Below are positions 1 through 12,400 of a stretch of DNA of 64,000 nucleotides, piece by piece. Below the pieces are notes generated by a model that saw nothing but the letters and a program-made list of their open reading frames with translations, ran no database searches and was not told the DNA's origin. The DNA is from Sweltsa coloradensis (Eukaryota; Arthropoda; Insecta; Plecoptera; Chloroperlidae): positions 372,001-436,000 of the forward strand of contig JAMZAV010000311.1 of the NCBI GenBank assembly GCA_024449915.1, given 5' to 3'. Both the position numbers and the translations under genes were made by a program. How positions within the stretch are numbered: the stretch's first letter is position 1; the number at the start of each line of letters is the position of its first letter.

Positions 1-186
1 TAGCCCAGTATGGGGAATGAAACCGGGTACTATACACATGGCTCACTCACTCATTTAACAACGACTTTGGCGATTCCCTAGTGTAGCTCCCTCCTTACTA
101 TGTAGTATGTTGGGGGAGGGGCTCCAATTGCTTTGATATGTGGGTGTCTTCAAGTACCTATACCATTTCATTCATTTAATTTATTG
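1..186. repeat. partial copy of a foldback repeat
   Basis: Positions about 30-78 (…GGCTCACTCACTC…AACGACTTTGGCG) match both arms of the inverted repeat at 58,566-58,804. This looks like one arm of the same family at the window edge. No coding sequence is seen. Confidence 0.5.
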
Positions 187-338
187 CACTTCTGTTGGTG
201 TAGACAGTTTTGAATTTGAATTTACTACCTTGTAAAATATAGTAGTGGAACTTTGAATTTACGAATTTAACTAGAGGCAAAAAAAATACATAAAGTCAAG
301 GAATTCGTAAATTCAAAAAACCTTCAAAATTGCCGCCT

Positions 339-421
339 AGAGAGAGAGAGAGAGTGAGAGAGTGAGAGAGAGTGTGAGAGAGTGTGAGTGAGTGAGTGAG
401 TGAGTGAGTGAGTGAGTGAGT

Positions 422-457
<36 letters not shown>
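339..457. repeat. GA / GTGA microsatellite
   Basis: About 120 bp of AG dinucleotides mixed with GTGA tetranucleotides. An apparent minus-strand Ser/Leu/His-rich reading frame across it is a low-complexity artefact. Confidence 0.95.
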
Positions 458-459
<2 letters not shown>

Positions 460-941
460 AGAGTTGTGAATTCGGTAGCGACCGCGAGGATGGGAGGGGG
501 AGGGGTAGATCAGGTTGCGTATGAACGTGCGGACAATTTGTCGTTCCTCCATTGATGGTTTATTGCTAACGGGTTTACATAAAGACAATATTATAATAGT
601 TTACAAGAACAAATAATATACAAAGTGAATCTGGTAAATTCTTATGTAATCACTAATCACTTCTAAAAAGTACGTAAAGTAATACGCGGCACAGTTCATC
701 TTCATCGACAGTAACAATAAAATAAAAATACACATAAAATTGACACGACTTTGTTATTTATTATTAAAAAACGACGCATTGATGTTGGTCGATTGATGAT
801 GATGACAATTAACATAAAAACATTTGAAACAAATAAACCATAAAACACTAAAAACGACGTTGTCACTTGGCCACAAAAATTATAAAACACTAATTAAACA
901 ATAAAAAACAAGCGTAAAACAAGCGCAATGCTAGTCACTGG

Positions 942-2159
942 TCACTCATCACTCTCGTTCTCGTCTGAGTAGCAGTCATCAGTGCTGCCGGTGCTGCTTC
1001 CCGAGTTGTTACTGTCGTCGGAGTCCGAGTTAGAGTCTGGCTCGGCGGCGGCGTCGTAATCGTCGTCCTCATCGTCAGTCGCCCACAGTACGTCGTCCTC
1101 AAGGCCGTTCAGATCGTTTGTGATACTGCACTTTTTGAATAATTTCTCTATCACTTCCTGGCCAATAGAGAGCCATGCAGCGGAGATCCATTGCGTCACC
1201 AGCTCGAGTGACACGCGCTTGATGTTGCCTGCAGGCGTGAGTGCGTGGTCCGTTTGTGACAACCTTTCGGTGTATCTTTCCCGGAGGCGGTCTTTAAACG
1301 GCTTGTTGATTGAAACATCCAGAGGCTGTAGTACGGATGTAAGGCCCCCGGGAATAACAACCAGATCAGTCTTATTTCGACGCAGCAAGCCTTTTACGTC
1401 GTCCGTAAGATGCCCGCGAAATGCATCGAGCACCAATATGGTGGTAGGATTTAAAAGGGCGCCAGGCCTGCGCAACCACACACACTTAATCCAATCTAAC
1501 ATCAGTTCGTTGTCCATCCACCCCTTGGCTTGCGCCCGCACAATGATGTCACGTGGGAAGACCACATTTTTGGGAATGGTCTTCCTCTTAAATATAACAT
1601 ACGGCGGCAGTTTACGGCCATCACCAGTTATCGCCAGCATCACTGTCATTCGCATTTTTTCTCCACCCGCCGTCCGGATTCTAGCTTGTTTCGCCCCTTT
1701 TTCATTTATAGTGTAGTTTGAAGGCATGTCAAAAAACACGGGTGTCTGGTCGGTGTTGCCGATTTGGCCCATTAGATATTCTTTACTTCTCCGCAAAGCT
1801 ATAACGTGTCTTTGAAATGCCAAGACCTTGTCTTCGAAGTCGGCTGGTAGCTTCTGAGAAATCGTTGTCCGACGTCGAAGACTGAAGCCGTGGCGTCTCA
1901 TGAGCCGGTCCACCCACCCACGTGAGGCACGGAAAGTTGCACGTGGTATTTCCCGAGCACGTGCGAGCTCGCGAGCCTCGAGTTGTATTATCGCACTCAT
2001 TACAGGAAAGCCCTGATTACGTTGTCCCCGTATAAACTCGACAAGTTCCTCTTTCATCTCCGGATGGCTGCCTCGTTTAGGCCCACGGAAGCATTTTTTT
2101 TTGGCAGAACACTTGTTAAATGTTAATAGCAACTCTTTGTGACTTCCATCTCCTAACAC
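942..2159 (-). CDS. pogo/Tigger-family transposase (CENP-B HTH + DDE_1 nuclease), no ATG
   Basis: An uninterrupted frame of 405 codons ending in TGA at 944-942. It encodes a pogo/Tigger-type cut-and-paste transposase. Residues about 30-105 form a CENP-B-type helix-turn-helix ending in WVDRLMRRHGFSLRRRTT. Residues about 135-310 form the DDE_1 nuclease with the acidic residues in GNTDQTPVFF, LVLDAFRGH and LQPLDVSINKPFKD. The tail (about 355-405) is Asp/Ser-rich and acidic, as in many family members. The frame opens at a GTG and stays open upstream to about 2,222 with no ATG. The first DNA-binding helices usual for this family are not recognisable, so the N-terminus is lost, spliced from elsewhere or frameshifted. 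An intact nuclease ORF in an otherwise decayed element suggests fairly recent activity, or selection (domestication), which cannot be told apart here. Confidence 0.85.
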   Translation of the reverse strand: MLGDGSHKELLLTFNKCSAKKKCFRGPKRGSHPEMKEELVEFIRGQRNQGFPVMSAIIQLEARELARAREIPRATFRASRGWVDRLMRRHGFSLRRRTTISQKLPADFEDKVLAFQRHVIALRRSKEYLMGQIGNTDQTPVFFDMPSNYTINEKGAKQARIRTAGGEKMRMTVMLAITGDGRKLPPYVIFKRKTIPKNVVFPRDIIVRAQAKGWMDNELMLDWIKCVWLRRPGALLNPTTILVLDAFRGHLTDDVKGLLRRNKTDLVVIPGGLTSVLQPLDVSINKPFKDRLRERYTERLSQTDHALTPAGNIKRVSLELVTQWISAAWLSIGQEVIEKLFKKCSITNDLNGLEDDVLWATDDEDDDYDAAAEPDSNSDSDDSNNSGSSTGSTDDCYSDENESDE

Positions 2160-2222
2160 ACTTCTCGTCCACTCCGTATTCCCTACCCGCGGCTCGATTG
2201 CTGTGCTCGTCCGCGAATGTTA

Positions 2223-4424
2223 TTACTTGACGTTTGAAAGCTGCTGTGTAGGAACAACGTTTATTTTTCTCCATAATGCACACTTCACTTCACTAACAAA
2301 TTGCAAGACAACCTTTTCTATGAACTTTTCAAAACGCACTGAGATGGGCAGTGAGCATCGGTCAAACATGCCTCAACCAGATGTGTTGGTGTGCTGTGCT
2401 CTCTTGCCCCTAATAAAATAATAAATCACAATTTTGGGGTGGGTGGGTGCATGAGGACAATCTGAAGAAAAATAAATTGTTTCGGGACTCGAGTCAAAGA
2501 GAGGGTAGGCAAGACCATAAACATGTACCTACGGTACTTGGTAAAAATAGAGAAATGCGGATGTCGATCGTCGTTCCAAAAATTGTATTGCAAGCAAGAA
2601 AATATTCACAGTAGATATCTTTGGCCGTTTCATAGAAGTGGAATAAAACTCCACAAACAATGATCAAATGTTAATAATATAATATGTAGGTATTATGCTT
2701 ACTATAGTTAGCCAACCAAGCATATTATTATATTTTGTTACGATCATTAACTCGCAGTCACAAGTGTATTTAGATAATAACGTTTATCTGGTGTTTACAA
2801 TAAAACGGAACAATATCTGTTTTTAATCTTATTACGTTGGGTCTGTGCTTAGAAGAGAAACCGGTAGTGGTGCTTGGCGGGGTGGGTGGGAGGGGGACAG
2901 ATAACTTCATTCGTTCGTCGAGCGGCAGCTAGAGAGAGAGAGAGCAAGTGTACTGCACGTGTTTTACTTGGCTCAAGACCAAAAATGCGAGGAGTGTGGA
3001 TATCAAATTGCTGCTGTGTTGTATTTTATATGCTCACATTAAAATGGAACACAGACTTGCAAATGAAATGAATAGAACATTGGTTTTCATTGGAAAAATA
3101 TTTAATAATAATATTATGTTACATTCAAGTGGCCCACGTAATATTATTGAGTACATTTTCACAATCAAACACAAATAAGGGTTATTAAGAAAATAATATT
3201 GCAGGTTCACTTTTTGTCAAAACAATAGGTTCTAGAACTGATTGCGATACTTACAACATTGGTTAGCGTATGATCTTTCATCAGGAAACTGCGACCTTGC
3301 GCCGGGTGTCGGGTGGATGCGTGACCGGCTGACGAGGCAGTCATTGCCGCGAGACGGAGAATTCCGCGGGCGGACAGCTTCACTTCCGCGGACGTATTCA
3401 CACATTTAACAAGACTTATTTAATTAATTACTTACCGTTAAAATAAGTTTTTTTGACTCTTGCTCGCATATGTGTATATTGACACAATTACATATTATAT
3501 ATTTTTTTTCCGATTTGTATCGTCATATTGGCCGCCCTCGCGTAATGGCCGCACCCCTGTTTTTGAACTTCAAATTTTTAAATATACCTGCGGCCTATAT
3601 GCGCGTTAAAACGGTATAGAGCAGCTGGAAATTCCATCAAATCTTCTAAACGTAAAAATAAACTACAAACAACATTTTAATAACTTATCTCAATTCAATG
3701 TGCACATGCCAAGTTTATTACGCAGTAAATAAAATGCAGTAAAACCCCTTTGGATTGTTCCCGCATCGTCCGTTTTCTCGCCATGATCATCGCTATATTT
3801 TGAAAAGTTTTTGCAAAAGTCCCATTTACACAATGTTAAAAATTCCCGCATCCACTGTTCTATTTCCTTCCAGCACGCGCGATCTTTTGTGAAGCTGTGT
3901 GTCAGGTTCACTTCCCCACCCCACCCCGCCAGCCCTCCCCTCACACTCACGCTGCCAGTGGCACAGCTCTCACTCTCCTCTCGGCCGGCCAGCCAGCTCA
4001 GACACAGTGACACTTCACATTCTCTCTCAGAAGTGCCGTGTTTTTCTTACGCGATAATAATTGCAAGATCATTGTTTTTAATCAATGAATGATGCTGTCA
4101 ATACAACACTTGTTAAACTGAGGCTGGCTACTCAAGACTGCAGTCGATTTCGTCACATACAATAAAATGATCACATGTCATAGAATCATGTGCTTGATTC
4201 CTCAATCAATTGATTCATATGCTCACTCATTCAAGCTCGTCGGGAAAGAGGCCGGTAGTGGAGTGGGTAGGCCAGGTCAAGTATCTTTTGTCGGCAGTGC
4301 TGAAATACTACGATCGTATGGGCGGGAGGGGGAGGGGGGCGAACGGTGACCCACTCGACTTTCTCACATTGCCAGACTGCTGCTAATGAGGTGGGAGGAA
4401 AGGGACTGCATTATTACCCATGCG
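2223..4424. other. non-coding repeat-derived DNA
   Basis: No convincing gene. About 3,525-3,610 holds a decayed relative of the short TA-flanked MITE at 21,717 (GGCCGC…TAATGGCCGCACCCC). A short GA run lies near 2,930-2,945. Two GC-rich patches (2,850-2,940 and 4,235-4,345) share CGGTAGTGG and G-rich text. The remainder is AT-rich and unremarkable. Confidence 0.5.
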
Positions 4425-5109
4425 TAGAGATGTGCAAAAATGGTGACAACGAAATTCGCGAATTTTTTTAAAGTTGCAATAATCCCTTCAAATTCAGTTT
4501 GCACATGAATCTTATGAATTGTGATTGAATGGCACCAATTTCCAATTCGCGAAATTTTAGTTGATGCCGCGAACTAGTGGCGAAATTAGAAATTATGTCC
4601 TTAAATGCAAATTAGGTCACGAAATTTTAATAATAAAAATTTTTCAAAGTTTTGGTAGAGGTGCCGGGTCGAGGTCGAAATTAAATTAACACTGGCAGGT
4701 ACACATGGTGGAGGTGCCGGGTCATACAACGTGATCGTGAGATCGTAATAATCGTTTGAATGAGAGTAAGCTCTATACTTCATATCCATATCAAAAGACA
4801 CATAAAAAATGCATAATTTTGTAAATTTGGTGGAGGTGCCGGGTAGACGAAATTAAGTCTGGTAAAAACTGTTGAAACTTTGAAAACTGAAGGCTGAAAT
4901 TAAGCTTAAAATTATAACTGATTCTGAACTTCACTCTCATGAGCTTGTTTTTCTTTTTAATCATTAAAATCAATCAAATTATCCTGAAACTTGGATTTTT
5001 TTTTTTTTTAAGTTGTGCATGAGAAAATTGTGTTTTTTGGTAAATCGCGAATTTTTATTTTTAAGGCGCGAATTTTTAAACTTTAAAAGACCATTTTTGC
5101 ACATCTCTA
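4425..5109. mobile_element. hAT MITE, family A (TAGAGATGTGC termini)
   Basis: A 685-bp element with inverted ends TAGAGATGTGCAAAAATGG and its complement, flanked by an exact 8-bp duplication CCCATGCG (4,417-4,424 and 5,110-5,117). That is diagnostic of hAT-type transposition. It has no transposase. It holds three copies of the box TGGTGGAGGTGCCGGGT (4,653, 4,706, 4,828). A second copy lies in opposite orientation at 7,958-8,660. Confidence 0.93.
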
Positions 5110-5409
5110 CCCATGCGGTTGGCGGCATGTGTTGAGCTGTCAAAGCGGGCGGCACTCGGACCAGTAAATAACAACCTCCCTCGTTCCCCACAGCGTTCGG
5201 CGGCATAGATACGTAAATTCGAGGCCATATATTATGACTCGGGACTTGAAATACGATACGTAAAGTCACGTAATACGTAGGTACAAGGTACGTTAGTTCA
5301 AGGAAAATTTAACATTGTCCTTATGGGAAAATTTTTGGGACCAACAAAAAACTTTACACAATCAAGGAATTCGGTGATTCAAGGTACGTAAATTTAAAGT
5401 TCCACTGTA

Positions 5410-6260
5410 ATGGTGAATTATTTTGGCCCCCTGAAAAAGGCTATGCTAAAAAGCTAATGCATAGAAGCTGCATAATAATGATTTGGTAATTAGATCATAC
5501 ATACTTAGGGCCTACATTCATACAAAAACAACTTATAGATTTGAAGACTTTTGTTTACTACTCGACTCGATATTCACGAGTATTTAAAACTCGACTCGAG
5601 GTCAAAATGCACTACTCCCACATCCCTAGAAGATATAGATATCAAGATAGATGGTGTAGTTGAGGAAATAAAACCAATCAAGGAGAATGTTGTCCATAAA
5701 TTACAAGAGAATTTGCAAAGAGATTATGGGGAGGTAAAGCCTGAAGATAATATCGAAAGAAGTCATCAAAGAAATAGATGAGACTGAAGTAGTCAATATC
5801 ATTCGTCGCAGCGTCGAAGACCGTTTGAAGGTCTACCAAACTGAAATGAGTACAGGCACTTTGACAGATGCCGAGGTAATGTTATTGCATAAATGGTAAT
5901 CAGCACATTCCAAACCACTCAAAATTTGTCGTGAAACCAGACATAACATCCTAGTAATGAACATAAAAACAGAGTTTGACTGTATCAATTATCCCATTGG
6001 AATATTGAAAATCGTATTCGTAAGTGATGCTGACTATGTGGTGTGGTGTGGCTCTACCACAGGTTTGGTTATGTGTGTTGTGAGTATTGTTTGTATGTAG
6101 TAATCTGATTAGTCGTGGATTAGGTAACAAACAACTTTAAATTAGAGGCCCAACCTGTCAACACTTCTCCAATCTCAACTAGAAAACAATAATTGTGTGC
6201 AAGTACTGCAAGTGTGTTGTTTAAAACTCACTCCAGTATTTAAATGGTAGTGTGTCATAC
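5410..6260. other. intergenic/intronic; short unidentified ORF remnant
   Basis: Plus-strand frame 5,551-5,781 is Lys/Glu/Ile-rich (contains DIKIDGVVEEIKPIKENV). In another frame, about 5,750-5,899, the text continues through DETEVVNIIRRSVEDR to a stop, as if one coding sequence had a frameshift. I do not recognise the protein. It could be a retroelement or gene remnant, or chance. The rest of the stretch shows nothing. Confidence 0.3.
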
Positions 6261-6425
6261 CTTTGCATTTAGCAGATGTACCTCTGCGAACCGTTACAAA
6301 ACTCGAAGAGGCAAGCGGCGTGGAAAAGTTATCCGAAGACGGTGAAAACTCCGGAAAATCGTTTAGCCCCTCCTGTTCAAATTCCATAAGCTGCTGCTCA
6401 AAGTCCTCCAAAGGGGTCTCGAAAT
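6261..6425 (-). CDS. CENPE: CENP-E-like exon (stalk, acidic segment), last exon seen
   Basis: 165 nt bounded by TTGTTGCAG| and |GTATGA. It enters at phase 1 (G|AT = Asp), exactly complementing the donor of the exon at 10,895-11,075. It encodes a 55-residue acidic stretch starting [20 protein letters not shown] and ending GTSAKCK, leaving one base over for the next exon. Its position after the AKRRQTWC exon corresponds to the acidic region before the long coiled coil in vertebrate CENP-E. The residues themselves are weakly conserved, so the assignment rests mainly on splice sites, phase and order. Confidence 0.72.
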
Positions 6426-9400
6426 CTGCAACAAAATTGAGAAAACTGACAGGTAATGTTACAGTGCCATGTGGCTTCGAAAACAAAAGAAATAGGGGGC
6501 TAAGAAAAGGCATGTAGTACTGTCTAATGGAAGATTAATGTTTATATTAGGGATGACATGGCGGATTCAATTCCCGTCTCCATCAATTCCGAATTGGAGG
6601 AATCGAATTTTCACTAGACAGTTTAAACATTCAGGCGTCGTGTTTTAGGGCGTGGGCCCGCGTGGCAGAGAGGTGAACCACGTGTCTACTGTCCTTCCCT
6701 CTCTCGCCAGACGCCGATCGAACACGAAGGCAGGCAGTACGGTCAGCGCACGACGATGCAACGTTGCGAAATACATCGTTCCGTGACGTATGGCAGGCGC
6801 GACATGCCTTCACGGGCTCCTCGGAAAACGACCGCAGAAATATCCACGTATAAAGGGTTCCGCGGAAAACGGCCACCAAAATAACTGTGCATACAATTCA
6901 ATGTTTTTTCTTGGGAATCGATTCTAAATCGATTCTTAGGTCAAAATGATTGATTCCCATGCATGCAAAATGGTGGAGGTGCCAGGTCTAGGCGCATATA
7001 TATTAAGGATTGCCGAGCACCACATAGGCCTACTACGAGATATTAGCTATGTTTACATGCAGGATTCAATTCTGCATTGGTATTGGATTGGATTCTGAGG
7101 TGAGCATTTACATGTCATGAATTGAACAAGGGATTCGATCCGTTTTCAATACCAAACTAATGCGATCTAGCGGTATCTTTGAGAACTGCTGTGCTGTGTG
7201 TATGCTGAGCACTCGATCTAATACTCAAAACTGTTTACATGCTTGTTTTCGATACGATATTTCAATCCAATCCCAGCTTTTGGGGGATTGGATCCAACCG
7301 ATCCGATCCTAGTTTTAAGTGGTTACATGGATGTTTTAGAGGTAGGATCGTATTCAATACCATATTGAATCCTCCATGTAAACATAGCTAATGCCCAGGG
7401 CTCAGGCATGCCCGGCTGGGCATGTTGGAGATAATTTTACATGCCCAGACTGAAAACTTACATGCCAATTTTTTTTTACAATTAAAATAAGTTATCAGGA
7501 CATATAGTGGCATTTTTTCGAACTATAATGGACTTTTTTCATGCCGCCGACTTGTGGCAGTGTGTTGAGTAGCGCCCCCCCCCCCCCCCCACCTCCTGCC
7601 TTAACCTGCCACTCGTGATCTTCCAGAAAGTATACTGTGTAAATAAGTACCATAACAATTGTTTTTAATCTGCTAGAAGTCAAAACCTATGTGATAACTG
7701 AAATTAAGCACATGGGAATAGAGATACTGCATAGGCTGGCCTTTCCTTATCTTGTTTACTGGCCAGCATTGGGGCTCCAGCCTCCCCCCGCCCCTATACA
7801 TCGTGACCTTGACTAGACTGTGACAAGATATAAAGCAGATGCAAGGAACAGTGAGAGTTATCTTAATGGCCTGCAATCACGACCCATGGGACCTGTTACT
7901 GGATAAGTGGACTTATCTTTTTTTCCCATGCTTGCTAAGCAATATATGCCGTATTGGTAGAGATGTGCAAAAATGGTTTTTTAAAGTTTGAAAATTCGCG
8001 CCTTAAAAATAAAAATTCGCGATTTGTCGCGATTTACCAAAAAAACACAATTTTCTCATGCACAACTTAAAAAAAAAAAAAATTGATTGATTGATTGATT
8101 GATTTTAATGATTTAAAAGAAAAACAAGCTCATGAGAGTGAAGTTCAGAATCAGTTTTAATTTTAAGCTCAATTTCAGCCTTCAGTTTTCAAAGTTTCCG
8201 ACAGTTTTTACCAGAATTAATTTCGTCTACCCGGCACCTCCACCAAATTTACGAAATTATGCATTTTTTATGTGTCTTTTGATATGGATTTGAAGTATTT
8301 TGAGCTTACTCTCGTTCAAACGATTATTAAGATCTCACAATCGCGTTGTATGACCCGGCGCCTCCACCATATCTACCAACAAGTATTAATTTAATTTCAA
8401 CTTCGACCCGGCACCTCCACCAAAACTTTGAAATTTTTTTATTTTTTTAAATTTCGCGACCTAATTCGCATTTAAGGACATAATTGCTAATTTCGCCACT
8501 AGTTCGCGGTATCAACTAAAATTTCGCGAAATTTCGCGAATTGGAAATTGGTACCATTCAATCACAATTCATGAGATTCATGTGCAAACTGAATTTGAAG
8601 GGATTATTGCAACTTTAAAAAATTCGCGAATTTCGCTGTCACCATTTTTGCACATCTCTACGTATTGGCCCGAATATAGTACGGGGTTTTTATCCGAAAA
8701 AAATTCCTCCAAATTCGCACTCGTATTATATGCGCGGACTAGACATTTCCAATGCTATTTCAACACGTTTGAATATCCCCCGCCCTACAACGAGTTCCAA
8801 CGATGGCCTACAGAGCGCGCCACGCGTACGCTCACTAGTGCCCTCTATGGCACACGCGTTTCCTCCAATCGCAACGCTCGGTGATGGTGAGTTTGACCTT
8901 CAGAGACGCTAGAAAAAAAAAGAAGAAACTGAAACATCAAAAGTGTCAAACCACGCCAACTACGAGTTTAAAAGATGTAAAAAAGTGTTCAAATGAAATA
9001 TTCTCCACATTCTTTCTTCAGGATAGTTGATCGGAAATCAGTGATATAGTCGCAAGAAAACCAATAAATAGAGGTGCGTGCATATAGCATTTTCAAGTGT
9101 CATTTTATAGCGTTTTGTAGCATCTATTTTTTGGCGAATTTTAAAACCTTGTGTATGAACTTTTTTCACATTTTTTATTTGAAATTTGGTCATCAAGGTT
9201 GAATTAATATCAACTGAATAAAGATGTGTATAAACAAATTATAAATACTTTGGAAAATAAAATAAAATAGGACTTGAAAACCTTAGTTTTAAGTGAAAAT
9301 ATAGTGCTTTGTAGCATCTATTCACAAAACGCTATTTTCACGTAGGCCTACCAATAAAGGATGTTTGTTTTCGACGCTGTGTAGAAATTCACGTCTCCCT

Positions 9401-12400
9401 GTCCTCGCATCCAAGTCCTGTTATTGTTTATCGTAATAAATTACGTGGTAAGCGTTATCATACAAAAGAAGAATCAGTGAAAAAAATGAAGTTTCGGAAT
9501 TGGATAATAAAATTCGCCGTTAGCACGCAGCCTTGGCCTACTTTTTACACGCGTAGGGCCTAGGCTGTAGACTTGCGAGGGCCTAGGCCTAGGCTAGGGC
9601 TAGAGTAGGCCTAGGCCCCTAGTTGATGTGATGTTTGGGCTACGCCTAGGCTTAAGCTCTAGGCCCACACTTTTGCTTGGGTCTAGGCCTAGGCCTAGGA
9701 AAAATACTCACCAAACTAAGGTATAATATCAACTTATAAAACATTTTAAAACTTTATTTTTATTTTGCCAGCTTCATTATTTTTGTATTTTTTCTCGTTT
9801 TCTCGTCTCAAAATCACTACCCGTATTATATGCGAGACCGTACTATATCCAGGTCAATATTGCAGTTACTCCCGCTGTTTACCCGCGATTAGCGCAGGCG
9901 ATAGTGAGAGATTTTCCACATGCCCGGGCGGGCATGTGGGAAAATAATCTACGTGCCCGACCACTTTTTTTACATGCCCCGGGCATCTCAGGCATGGTAT
10001 TTTTTGAGCCCTGTATTGCCAATAAAAATTACGGGATTGGAAATTCCAGGAAGGAGACCAAAGAGTAGACCATGACAACGATGTTAACTCCTTGAACACA
10101 CCCATTTTAAGACATTCCGTGGCGCCATATACACCAGGAAATCCCAAAAATCTCCAAAAATCATCCCCCCCCCCCCTTTTTGAACTTAAATTTGTGATTT
10201 TGTTGTTCTTACCATTTGCACTTGCTTTTGAAATATTTTTCAAAGCAGAACTTGATGTGGAGCCTAATTTGCTACTTTCCCGCGTGTTTTGGCAAGGTTC
10301 AGGCCTGGCCTGTCTTGTCCATGATCTGTCACACCCCCACCATCACTGTCACTCCCACTTCCTGACTTGTCACTATTGTCCTGCACCGATTCCTCACCAT
10401 CACTTGAAAAATAATCATGCTTTGAACCACTAGATACACTCACTTCACTTTCTCTGCTGTCTAATAAAAGATTATTGATAGAAACATCATTCATTCCGTA
10501 ATTTTTAACTCAAAGCGTAGCCATTTTGGAAACACTTGTTGACACTTCCAGCTATCAAAAAGATTACTGTAGTGACCCTTCGAGAAACGAGAACACAACT
10601 CTAGTTAGTGCTGCTATCTAACGGCAACCTACTTGAACTACTTCAGTCAAACTTTTAGCGGGAATATGAACGTGAAGCTGGCGGGAGACTTTGAAATGTA
10701 CATGACGCACTACGTGAGCGTCATGTGTATGGGAGGACGCGCGTCCTCATGACGCACCCGTATGCGTCACGTGTGTTCATGTGGTTAAGAAGGTAGTGTT
10801 AAGAAAGATGTGGGGCAGCGAAGAGGATACTGAATTGTGGTGGTAAGATGGAGAGGCCAGTAGGATGATGAATGATGATGAACCAACCACTGACCTGACT
10901 GGGTCGAGATGGAAGATGAGTCGAGAGAGTCCAGCGCGGACTTCTCTTGGAGAGAATCTTCTTCCAAGACGGTGTGTAGAGACAACGGAAAGTGAGACTT
11001 GCTTGGATACAAGGACTTGCGCTTTGCACTTGGCCCGCTGGCACACCAAGTCTGCCGGCGCTTAGCTCGCGCACGCTGCAACAAAGGGTAAACATCAACA
11101 TCACACACGTTCTTATAACCCTATAAATAAATATACACAGTAAATTTTTTTAACAGTAATAATAATAATTATTATAATAATAATAATTGGATGAGCGCAG
11201 CAAAGTCTTCAATTTAACTTTTTTTTCACTCACGTTACCCCAAGAAAAATAGCTCGGGTGTTTTGTTTTCGTTAGTTTTTTGTCTGTTTGTTCGCTCTCT
11301 ACCGGGCAAACGGCAGGATTTTAAAGTGAGGGTTTTGATCCAGGTACATCCCAAAATATAGTCTCGATGCGTAGTACATGAGAAACCTCCATTGGTGAAA
11401 TATTTTATTACGTAACATGATTTGAGTGCGCCTAAACTTAGATTTTTTACTACATACTCGTAGGTACATTGTCCTTCAGATTGTAATAATAACCTTTTTC
11501 TGCCATGATTGACTTATAAACCTCATCAAGTGTGGCCTATTTACTAATTATTTACAACAATGAGACAATCATCAAACATTATTGTGCCAATAGAATAACG
11601 TTCACCAAATTATATTGAAAAAATACAAAATTTGACATTCATTGACCTCTGCTGGCCACAAAATTAATTTGAAGCAAATAAAATATTTTTTATTCGAAAT
11701 ACCCTTAAATAAGCTTAGATTACATAGCCCTACCATGGTTACTAGGTTTCAAAAGTAATACTTTTTTAAATTCCATTTTATTCCATTTTCATTTAGGGAA
11801 TGATTAGACCCATCCACCCTACGGGGATTTTAGGGGATTCTTTAATTAATGTGTTATTTAGTTTTTTTTCTGAATCCAATGATTCCAAATTCGCTTCTGT
11901 TGCAATTTGTCCTAGGTTCAGCCTCAAATTTGCGGATCGACATCGGACTAAGTGGGCAAGACAAGAGATAGAATTAGAAATACAAACATTAGAGAGATGC
12001 TTGGGGTGGAGAAGTTAGGTGACAGGATGGGAAGAACACGGCTGAGATGGTTTGGGCATATGAAACGAATGACAGAAGAGAGGATGCCCAGGAGAATGTA
12101 TGAGAAAAAGGATTGAAGGAAGAAGAAGACGGGGGAGACCAAGGAAGAGATAGAAGACCAGGGGTCGAAATTAACTTTATTTGCCACTAGCCCATCGGGC
12201 TAATGGCAGCAATAGTCCTCTAGCCCGAGAGCATTTTTACTAGCCCGCAATCAAATAGGTCATATTGATATAAAATGATCACATGTGAATGTTTGGCCCA
12301 ACTCAAATGCGCGCACTCTGGTGTTGATTATTTCTGCTGAACAGTTGGTAATATCTTTACCAATTGCATGAATGTTAAAAAGTACTTTTATATTGATAGC

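Larger units (their letters stand above)
242..5409. mobile_element. probable autonomous pogo/Tigger-like DNA transposon, degraded
   Basis: The outer ends are imperfect terminal inverted repeats. The left end near 245 reads AGTGGAACTTTGAATTTACG. The right end, read inward from 5,409, begins CAGTGGAACTTTAAATTTAC and is followed by TA. A CAGT(G)GAAC start and a TA target fit the pogo/Tigger group. Both ends carry a further TCAAGGAATTC motif. The transposase ORF at 942-2159 lies inside. A later hAT MITE (4,425-5,109) sits near the right end and adds to the length. The stretch 2.2-4.4 kb is unusually long for a Tigger, so other insertions, or two separate copies, are possible. Confidence 0.5.
7946..9862. 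mobile_element. element H (ends …TTGGCCCGAATATAGTACGG)
   Basis: The left end at 7,946-7,957 continues after the nested MITE as CCCGAATATAGTACGGGG. The right end near 9,825-9,862 reads, inverted, ATTGACCTGGATATAGTACGG. A second copy of the left and middle part is at 22,730-23,400 (shared CTCCAAATTCG…ACTCGTAT and AATGCTATTTCA…CACGTTTGAATATC). Middle non-coding; TAGGCC-rich at 9,540-9,700. The superfamily is unknown. Confidence 0.55.
7396..10013. mobile_element. possible composite hAT (CAGGGCTC…GAGCCCTG)
   Basis: The left terminus CAGGGCTCAGGCATGCCC and right terminus GGCATGGTATTTTTTGAGCCCTG share an 8-bp inverted tip. Both sub-ends are rich in GGCATG/CATGCCC, as in hAT subterminal repeats. Flanks (TAATGCC / TATTGCC) are nearly duplicated but out of register. 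If real, it contains the elements listed below, all later insertions. A truncated relative of the right end is at 40,060-40,170. Two separate solo ends are also possible. Confidence 0.4.

Noticed and set aside
337..588. Ser/Leu/His repeat protein on the minus strand
   Set aside because: It is the GA/GTGA microsatellite read in frame; no conserved domain.
1120..1716. 198-codon plus-strand frame
   Set aside because: Antisense shadow of the pogo transposase frame.
10785..11108. Three overlapping minus-strand frames of about 90-107 codons
   Set aside because: Only the part 10,895-11,075 in one frame is supported, as a spliced CENP-E-like exon; the rest is intron and shadow.
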